Shown here: positions 43,131 through 49,643 of the stretch, piece after piece
Numbering within the stretch: position 1 is the stretch's first letter
How the letters are laid out: every line of letters starts with the position of its first letter
NCBI GenBank assembly: GCA_031261345.1
Contig: JAISKC010000049.1
Span: 1 to 49,643, forward strand
Reading direction: 5' to 3'
Source: Eubacteriales Family XIII. Incertae Sedis bacterium
Lineage (GTDB): Bacteria; Bacillota; Clostridia; Peptostreptococcales; Anaerovoracaceae
DNA length: 49,643 nt
Position numbers and translations under genes: made by a program
Notes under the pieces: generated by a model
Told to the model about the DNA's origin: nothing
What the model saw: only the letters and a program-made list of their open reading frames with translations
Database searches by the model: none

Positions 43131-46100
43131 CTACTCGGCGGCAACAGGCCTCCGAAACGCCAACTTACTCAGGAATACAACCCCGCCGGTAAGCGCAACC
43201 GAAGCTACGGACCACCCGTCGATAAGCGTCATGATGGCGCTCGTATCCTCAATCGTGAAGAACAAAGCCATGTTGACAATAGCCAAGGCGAATGCCGCTA
43301 CAATAAGCGGGAACCTGATTCCGCCCCTGTCCTTGTCAACTCCGCCAAGAGCCTTCCTACGAACCGTAGCATTGAGCAGCGCAATTGCCGCTATTATCAA
43401 GCTGAACCCTGCAAGAAGTGCATTGCTGAGTGCCCACGAGTCCACGCCAGCCAAACCGTAGAGCGGAACGTCCGTGTTGCCGATGCTAGCGACAGGCACA
43501 GATTTCTCGATGAACGCCTCAATCTGCGGATTCTTCTCAATCATCGCCTGCTGTCTGGGCGTGTAATTCTTCGTAGGTGTGAAAGCGACCTCCGTCTTGT
43601 CCTTCACCGCCGGTGCCTTAGGCTCCTTGGGCTCGTCCACAACGGTATCGTCGTCATCTTCATTATTGCCGTTTTCATCGTCATTACCATCGTTCTGTCC
43701 ACCGGTGCCATCGCCACCGCCGTTATCAACACCGTTGTCAGGAGCAGTAACAGTCAGAGTTCCTTCACCATAAGCAATATCGTAATTGCCAGTGTTACCA
43801 CCGCTGATTTCCACGCCTGATACCGTGCCCGTAGCCGTGCCAACTTCCGTAAGCGAACCCGTGAAAGTAGCCTTGCTAACATCGATATTATGTCCATTGA
43901 CCAATGTGCCAGAAACAAGCTCGACGTCCGCATGAGTCAGTTCGCTTCCATCATAGACCTTCTCCGCGTCAACAGGCTTCACCGTGATAGCGCGTTTAGA
44001 GATAGTCACAGTCTTGCTTATGACAGCACTATTGACATAGTTAGCCGTATCAGCATGAGTAGCCTTGACGTAGACCGTGTATGTCCCCGCATCCTTGAAT
44101 GTAGGTGCTGTAGCACTATACGTGCCATTCTTCGAATCGCTGTAAGAAATAACCGTGTCCGAAGGAGCCGCCGATGAAGCCACCTTGGCAACTACACCCG
44201 AAAGTCCATGTGCATTACCGTCAAAGGAAACAGAAACATTGCTCGCACTTACGGTCAATATACCTGCCCAATGAGGTGTCAAAACAATCTTGGAAGGTGC
44301 CGCCTTGACCGTATCAGGAATCTCGAGGCCCTTAGTGGCCACAGCCTGTTCAAATCCGCCCGTAGCTGTCCAACCGGTGAAGACATAACCATCTCTACCG
44401 CTAGCATCTGCAATAGCGATTGGGAAGCTGTCCTCAACGGTATACTTCTTCAGCGAAGCATTCGGGTTCGTGCCGCCCGCCGTCATATCGTATTCGATTT
44501 CATAATCCTTCAGCGAGAAGTGAGCGATGAACGACAGATTTCCTATCGAACTTGCCGGTACGCTTATGTCTTTCGCGGTAGCATCAACCTTGAATTCACC
44601 GTCGCCAACCTCATCATTTGCGACAGTCCAACCCTCGAATTTATATCCAACCTTAGTTGGATTGGAAACATTAATTGCACCGCTTGTCACATCGTAGTCT
44701 TCAGGGTGCGTATCAGAAACCGCAAATTCTCCGTCATTCAAATCATATCCAATCGTGTAAGGAATGACTGTGAAGTGAGCCTCAAGCGTAATGTTTCCCG
44801 AAGTCTCTGCTGGTATCTGGAGACTCTTCGTGTTTGTGCCCTGCACGTAACCGCCTGTAGCCGTCCAACCATCAAACATATATCCACGCTTTTGCGCATC
44901 AGCGATGGAAATCGGCGTGCCTTCAATATTGTAACCAGTTGGATTGGAGCCATTGTCTGCCCCCTCAATTCCTACATAATCGATAGTGTATGCCACAGCC
45001 TCCCAAGTTGCCTCAAGGTCAACCGCTTCAGTATTGCCTTCGGGAATGCTGATACCCTTTGCCGTCCCATCAAGCCCAAGCGCCGTAGATCTCCAACCTA
45101 GGAAGTTGTAATGATCCTTTGTCGGATTGGCAATGCTGACAGGGGTGGCCTCTATCGTATACTGAGCCGGATTGTCCTTGTTGTCCGCAGATGTGATCCC
45201 TGAGTAACTGATCGTGTAATTTTTAAGAGTCCAGTGAGCCGAAAGCTCTACTGACATAGCCGAGGTGTTCGCCGCTATATCGCTATACTTCGTATCGTCA
45301 TCAAGCCTTGCATTACCCGTCTTAGCAGCTGTCCAACCATCAAAGTCATAGCCTGAGCGTGAAGGGTCGCTCGGGAGCAGTTCCGTATCCGACCATTTGA
45401 CAAAATTCTTATCGGCAACACTGCTACCGCTTGCACTATTGTAAGTCACCTTATACACGCTATCCTCTTCCCAGATTGCGTAAAGGTCCACGCTCGGCTT
45501 ATCGACAACTGCAAGGTCACTATAAGTAGTATTTGCGCCAACACTCACGCCGTTTCCATCTGCAAGTGTATTCCACTCTTTGAGTTTGTAGCCTGTCAAA
45601 GCGAGCTCTCCTTCAGAAACATCGTAACCTGTAGACGTCGAAGTCTGACCAACCTTTGTATCAGGAGCGGCCCCCGTGATAGTCCCGTTCGGTGCAATAC
45701 CCTGATTGTACGTAACGGTGTAAGTATTATTAGCTCTATAGCGAGCTTCGAGTGCAAGCGTAGGATCACTTTCTCCAGCACCCACGACGCCGTTTGCGGT
45801 TATGAGTTCGGTCGTACCAGCTACCCACTTGATCTCTGTGCCCACGACATACCAATCATATAGCTGCCATATTTTTCCAGTAATTGGAAGTGAGGCAACC
45901 GTGCTACCATATGGACGGCTTGTCTGCTCGCCTGATGGTGTGAATGTCAATCCACCGTTTTCATCATAGGAGATAGTTACGGCCTTCGCATTTTGCTTGG
46001 CATAGATAGTCAAATTCGATGTAACAGGTGTACTAGCACTCCACGTACTGTCAAACTCTTCATCAGAATACCAGCCTCCGAAATTGTGGCCCGCCTTGGG

Positions 46101-49100
46101 AGCGTCTGCCGGTGCATTGGCATATTCACCCGTGAAAACCTTTTGCGCATCCGGAATAGGCACTCCGCCGTTTGTCTCAAACGTGACGGTGTATGGGTGT
46201 TGCAATAGTGCATTTACACTGTCGGAACCGGTACCTGATGGCATAATGTTCACTATCTTTAGGTTTGCATTATTTGTACTGTTGGTCGGGGCAGTAGGCT
46301 TCACATACCGCTGTGGATTTGTAGTCGTACCCGGATTTACAAACTCAATATCGACAGCCTCCAAACTGTCCAAATTGTACAGTGTATACGTACCATCTGA
46401 CTTTGTTCTGGTATTGTCAACTATATTGTTAGTTCCTGTTTTGTAGGCATTTACCTGAATACCACCGGCATTGTCATCTTCACCATCAAAATTGCCATCG
46501 TGATTTTTATCGGTGGTAACCTTGCCTTTCACTATGCCGGTAGCAAGTTTCAGTGCAACGGGTGCAGATGCTGCCCATCCTTCGAAACCGCTTATATCTT
46601 TATAGACATAGGAGGAATATGTGTTGACTTTATTTCTGGCCTCACTTGCTTCTTCTTCATCACTCGGCGTACCGATATTGAAATGAAATTCATCACTTTC
46701 ACCATCTTCCAGTTCGCCATCATAAACAACCTTAATCATTCTTATATTATCGGTGTTTGCTATTTCTCCCCAGTCTTTCCATGAGGATACTGCCCCCTCA
46801 TCGTCATTCAATTCATAGTTCTCGGCATACTTCACTGCATATCCGGTCCCTAAAACAAGCGGTTCTTCAAGATATAGTGACCAAGTGAAATCCTCACTCT
46901 GAATTTTATTATTTTCAGTGTTCTCATCCTTTTTGGGAATTGGGATAAGAGCCGTATAGCCGTTCTCAGCCTTTAAGCCCGAATTGTTAATCACCTCCAC
47001 CTGATAACGGGCATCAAGTTGAGTGTTTAAAGATATGATTGAAGCAGGATTTGATGGATTGTAGGAAGCCCAAACGCCATCGCCTTTGTCTGCCTTAGTG
47101 CCAACCACAAGATCCCTTGCGGCCTGAACTGATATACCCTCTGATGCTATCGGAGACGCCAGTGTCAATTCACCAGGGTCGCCAATTAGGCCAAATTCAT
47201 CGAAGCGAAAATTGTAACTCCCTCCCGATGTCGAACGGAAATTATAATTTTCCGGGTTCACCGTGTAATCATCCAGCGTTGCCATGAAGATATCCTGCAT
47301 GGGAACTGTTCCCGATAATGCTGTTGGCCGTGCTTTGACATCATTTGCTACAACCTGAATAGTAGAATAACCCTGAACATTTTCTTTGTAATAACCTATC
47401 ACAGCTTCCGGCATTTTAATGGCATAGACGGTAGCACCGGACTCATCTTCGAAAGTGTCATCAAAATCGGGATAATAGTCAACACCCTCATATGATACGG
47501 TTATTTTTGTCGGATCAATAAGCAGAGATTCAGGTTCGCGCACATAAAACGTTAATCCTTTTATAGCATTTATATCATTAAAAGTCTTATTGCAGAGTGA
47601 CTCCAAGCCGAAAGTTGCTGTATATAACCGTGATACACCTCCGCCGACCAGTGAACCACCATTCCAAGTATTAATACTGTATTGTATGTCATTTATTGAA
47701 CTGCTGCTGTTAACGGTCGTAATTTGAGTCTTTGTCTCTGTGGCATTTTCTGTCCATCCGCCTTCACCATCAGATGTAAGGACTTTGGCAGTAGATTGAT
47801 ATTGCGTGGTGCCAAGGAGTTTTCCGAAATAATACATGGCAGAACACAAAGCTTGATTCCCAGTAGTTGAAAGTTGAAAAGCACCTGCCTGAAGCCCATA
47901 AGCTGTAGAAGTCGTTACACCGGGAGCTATCGCACCCAAATTGTATTCAATTGAGGAAATATATTCCCCTGTGTTTAAATCGGGTGCCACATCAGCCCAA
48001 GTCGCACCATTGTAAGTGATGGTATTGATAGGTACAATTGATGGAACTACATCAGGATCGTTTAATGTTCTACCTCCCGTCGTCTTGATGACGATTCCCG
48101 TTGCACCTGAAGGGCCTGCCACAAGACGAACCGCAGTGACTCCAATGTTACCGGTCTCACCACTGTCAAAGTCGATATGCAAACGTCTGCCATCAAGGGT
48201 GTTGATGGTTGCATTACTCATATTGATTCCACCCAGAGGAATTTGTGCGGCAGGCGATGCCACCTCAAGTGCTGAAATACTAGAATTTGGAAAATCCGAA
48301 AATGTGAAATTGGTCGCCGTGCTCAAAACGTCAAAGTATACATACTGTGCCATCCGATACTGTTTGATCATCTGTCCCACCGGACCTATTGCCTCCCCAC
48401 TAACAGGAGTAATTTCATATCTTTTCATTTCCGCATCATTTGCCAGGGTACCAACAATTTTGAAGGCACGCGTATTCTGAGCTCCTTTTGTAAGTGCTGC
48501 ACCGAAATTAATCGTCAAAAGATTATTAGTGGCGTCATGACTCGTAACGTCATAGTCAATTAATGCAGATTCCAGTAAGGAGCCCAAGCCATCAAAAGAA
48601 ATACCTGTTACGTTGAGTTCCTTGGGAACTGTCATACTTAAAGTTAAGCTTTTCAGTGCAACAGGATCATTACTTTCGTAATAGATACGCGAACCGCCCA
48701 CCGGCAAAACTGAAAGCAAACTATGTACCGGAATGGCGATAGACTGTCCCTGTCCCGCTGAGACTACTGCACCCATAGAAGTAGGTACTGCAAGTAACGA
48801 AGCTTCTGTTGAATATTCTTCTTCGATAGTATAATGTTCAAGCACCAAAGGATCTCCTACTCTACTGCCGTCTTGCTTGACTTCTATCGTTACTAAGTCA
48901 TCAAGTGTGAGCTCCTCTGGCGACGCGATGTATGCTTTGTCCGCAATAAGTTTGAGTTCGAGCGGCAGTCCTACGATGCCGTCATTCAAATCGTAGGTCA
49001 ATGTGCCTGCAATAGGCTGATAGTTGACACCCGTGCCCAACTCAATAGGATCAGACGAAACAAAAGCTGCTGATTCAAATTTATTGTAAAATGGCGACTT

Positions 49101-49643
49101 GTCATCTATAATCGATTCATCCCATTCCCAGTTGTTGGTGTACTTATTGCCACCTTTCATGCCGGGTGCAGAATCAAGGCCGATGCCGGGTTTCAGCCTT
49201 ATGATAATTTGTCTTGATGTAGCACTGCTATCAAAGTGAGACTGAACGGTAACATCAATAGGCAGTCTGTATGCAGTCTCAACATCGGTAGTATAGGTGT
49301 CATTACTACTACCCAAATCTACACCACCAACAGTTGCAGTCGGTGCTGCAGCAAGGGCCGAAATATCACCAAGGCCAAGAGCCCAAAGCTCGACATCGCC
49401 ATTCCCCTCCTGAGGAGGGGTGTCAGTCAAAGACTGGCGGGGTGGTTGCACGGAAAAATCAGCGTCAGCATCATTGTCGCCGTCCGCATCTACATCATCA
49501 CCGTCAGTATTGTCATTGCGGGCCTGACCCGCAATCCAGTCGTTATTCTCTTGTATGGGATTGTTATTCCCCTCCATTGGAGGGGTGTCAGTCAAAGACT
49601 GACGGGGTGGTTGGTCCGAGGTATCTTCGCTACTTGGTGGTTC
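43131..49643 (-). CDS. Giant multi-repeat surface protein (5' end outside window)
   Basis: The frame is open to the right edge, so at least 2170 residues are seen and the signal peptide lies outside. Order, counted from a TTG at 49595: an Asp-rich start overlapping three dispersed repeats (to about 65); a long region of unrecognised beta-type domains (about 70-1000); an SdrD-B-like calcium-type domain (GKVTTDKNHDGNFDGEDDNAGG, near 1030); about eight InlB B-repeats (VTFETNGG...AGHNFGGWYSD type, about 1130-1775); MBG/YDG-type domains (KAITV-like AITVKPVDAEKVYDGSEL, to about 1950); an acidic Asp/Asn/Gly linker; and three C-terminal helices (NALLAGFSLIIAAIALLNAT onward). No LPXTG sorting signal is seen, so it is held by the helices. 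Probable adhesin or mucus-binding role, inferred from the repeats. Confidence 0.88.
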   Translation of the reverse strand, partial: EPPSSEDTSDQPPRQSLTDTPPMEGNNNPIQENNDWIAGQARNDNTDGDDVDADGDNDADADFSVQPPRQSLTDTPPQEGNGDVELWALGLGDISALAAAPTATVGGVDLGSSNDTYTTDVETAYRLPIDVTVQSHFDSSATSRQIIIRLKPGIGLDSAPGMKGGNKYTNNWEWDESIIDDKSPFYNKFESAAFVSSDPIELGTGVNYQPIAGTLTYDLNDGIVGLPLELKLIADKAYIASPEELTLDDLVTIEVKQDGSRVGDPLVLEHYTIEEEYSTEASLLAVPTSMGAVVSAGQGQSIAIPVHSLLSVLPVGGSRIYYESNDPVALKSLTLSMTVPKELNVTGISFDGLGSLLESALIDYDVTSHDATNNLLTINFGAALTKGAQNTRAFKIVGTLANDAEMKRYEITPVSGEAIGPVGQMIKQYRMAQYVYFDVLSTATNFTFSDFPNSSISALEVASPAAQIPLGGINMSNATINTLDGRRLHIDFDSGETGNIGVTAVRLVAGPSGATGIVIKTTGGRTLNDPDVVPSIVPINTITYNGATWADVAPDLNTGEYISSIEYNLGAIAPGVTTSTAYGLQAGAFQLSTTGNQALCSAMYYFGKLLGTTQYQSTAKVLTSDGEGGWTENATETKTQITTVNSSSSINDIQYSINTWNGGSLVGGGVSRLYTATFGLESLCNKTFNDINAIKGLTFYVREPESLLIDPTKITVSYEGVDYYPDFDDTFEDESGATVYAIKMPEAVIGYYKENVQGYSTIQVVANDVKARPTALSGTVPMQDIFMATLDDYTVNPENYNFRSTSGGSYNFRFDEFGLIGDPGELTLASPIASEGISVQAARDLVVGTKADKGDGVWASYNPSNPASIISLNTQLDARYQVEVINNSGLKAENGYTALIPIPKKDENTENNKIQSEDFTWSLYLEEPLVLGTGYAVKYAENYELNDDEGAVSSWKDWGEIANTDNIRMIKVVYDGELEDGESDEFHFNIGTPSDEEEASEARNKVNTYSSYVYKDISGFEGWAASAPVALKLATGIVKGKVTTDKNHDGNFDGEDDNAGGIQVNAYKTGTNNIVDNTRTKSDGTYTLYNLDSLEAVDIEFVNPGTTTNPQRYVKPTAPTNSTNNANLKIVNIMPSGTGSDSVNALLQHPYTVTFETNGGVPIPDAQKVFTGEYANAPADAPKAGHNFGGWYSDEEFDSTWSASTPVTSNLTIYAKQNAKAVTISYDENGGLTFTPSGEQTSRPYGSTVASLPITGKIWQLYDWYVVGTEIKWVAGTTELITANGVVGAGESDPTLALEARYRANNTYTVTYNQGIAPNGTITGAAPDTKVGQTSTSTGYDVSEGELALTGYKLKEWNTLADGNGVSVGANTTYSDLAVVDKPSVDLYAIWEEDSVYKVTYNSASGSSVADKNFVKWSDTELLPSDPSRSGYDFDGWTAAKTGNARLDDDTKYSDIAANTSAMSVELSAHWTLKNYTISYSGITSADNKDNPAQYTIEATPVSIANPTKDHYNFLGWRSTALGLDGTAKGISIPEGNTEAVDLEATWEAVAYTIDYVGIEGADNGSNPTGYNIEGTPISIADAQKRGYMFDGWTATGGYVQGTNTKSLQIPAETSGNITLEAHFTVIPYTIGYDLNDGEFAVSDTHPEDYDVTSGAINVSNPTKVGYKFEGWTVANDEVGDGEFKVDATAKDISVPASSIGNLSFIAHFSLKDYEIEYDMTAGGTNPNASLKKYTVEDSFPIAIADASGRDGYVFTGWTATGGFEQAVATKGLEIPDTVKAAPSKIVLTPHWAGILTVSASNVSVSFDGNAHGLSGVVAKVASSAAPSDTVISYSDSKNGTYSATAPTFKDAGTYTVYVKATHADTANYVNSAVISKTVTISKRAITVKPVDAEKVYDGSELTHADVELVSGTLVNGHNIDVSKATFTGSLTEVGTATGTVSGVEISGGNTGNYDIAYGEGTLTVTAPDNGVDNGGGDGTGGQNDGNDDENGNNEDDDDTVVDEPKEPKAPAVKDKTEVAFTPTKNYTPRQQAMIEKNPQIEAFIEKSVPVASIGNTDVPLYGLAGVDSWALSNALLAGFSLIIAAIALLNATVRRKALGGVDKDRGGIRFPLIVAAFALAIVNMALFFTIEDTSAIMTLIDGWSVASVALTGGVVFLSKLAFRRPVAAE
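49404..49447 (+). repeat. Second repeat family (GGAGGGG type), copy 1, inside the surface-protein gene
   Basis: CCCCTCCTGAGGAGGGG hairpin followed by TGTCAGTCAAAGACTGGCGG and GGTGGTT. In the coding frame it reads QPPRQSLTDTPPQEGN. Confidence 0.85.
49512..49537 (+). repeat. Dispersed palindromic repeat inside the surface-protein gene
   Basis: GTCATTGCGGG...CCCGCAATCC copy, translated in frame as DWIAGQARNDN. Confidence 0.88.
49569..49612 (+). repeat. Second repeat family, copy 2, inside the surface-protein gene
   Basis: CCCCTCCATTGGAGGGG hairpin followed by TGTCAGTCAAAGACTGACGG and GGTGGTT. It differs from copy 1 at a few bases only and reads QPPRQSLTDTPPMEGN. Confidence 0.85.

Noticed and set aside
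42034-43461. 475-codon open frame on the plus strand opposite the sigma factor and surface protein
   Set aside because: It is antisense to two well-supported genes and includes several dispersed repeats whose spurious translation keeps the frame open.
43131-43700. LPXTG-type cell-wall sorting signal in the surface protein
   Set aside because: No such motif is present. The C-terminus has three hydrophobic helices instead of one helix and a basic tail.

Overview
The window is a chromosomal segment of a Bacillota, most likely Clostridia. The support is the GGAGG-type ribosome binding sites, an RNase J gene, a fused SecDF, a NadD-YqeK fusion, the rsfS-leuS neighbourhood, a MltG/U32-peptidase pair and YkvI-type membrane proteins. 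Every gene I can support lies on the minus strand, so transcription runs from high to low coordinates. The species cannot be named from the sequence.

From right to left: (1) 43131-49643 is the 3' part of a giant multi-repeat surface protein with a C-terminal membrane anchor. It is followed by an ECF-type sigma factor that carries its own membrane segment and C-terminal outer domain (41551-42906). (2) 36182-41308 holds an Asp/Glu/hydantoin-racemase-family gene, two YkvI-family transporter paralogues and an ammonium transporter; terminators lie downstream of all four, and I located promoters for two of them. (3) 19871-35987 is a long, tightly packed housekeeping block: yajC, a degenerate GGDEF-like gene, secDF, rel, an MBL hydrolase, hisS, aspS, nadD-yqeK, rsfS, leuS, rnj, ylbF. 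Its own promoter then starts efp-mltG-trhP2-like U32 (16882-19753). (4) 9797-16717 is an AT-rich defence island: sce7726-like, sce7725-like, a HEPN/RES-type RES gene, a BcgI-like (type IIB) restriction-modification pair, and a truncated Mrr N-terminal domain. (5) 3919-9738 encodes an OatA-like O-acyltransferase, a MORN-repeat membrane protein and an OmpR/VanS-type two-component system. (6) 1-3655 holds an AAA ATPase with DUF4143, a serine recombinase and the start of a second restriction-modification locus that leaves the window.

The most notable structure is at 1310-1498. Two 24-bp sites in inverted orientation, differing at one base, flank 141 bp that contain a promoter-like sequence. They lie between a serine recombinase and the second restriction-modification operon, which is the arrangement of an invertible on/off switch. 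The other main candidate is the sce7726/sce7725/RES triad with overlapping genes, which reads as a compact and poorly characterised defence or toxin cassette.

A dispersed palindromic repeat family (GTCATTGCG...GCAATCC) sits in most of the larger intergenic gaps of the housekeeping block. Two copies are inserted in frame inside nadD, one copy forms the end of the sigma-factor gene, and together with a second repeat family it forms part of the coding sequence of the surface protein. No tRNA, rRNA, CRISPR array or insertion sequence was seen.
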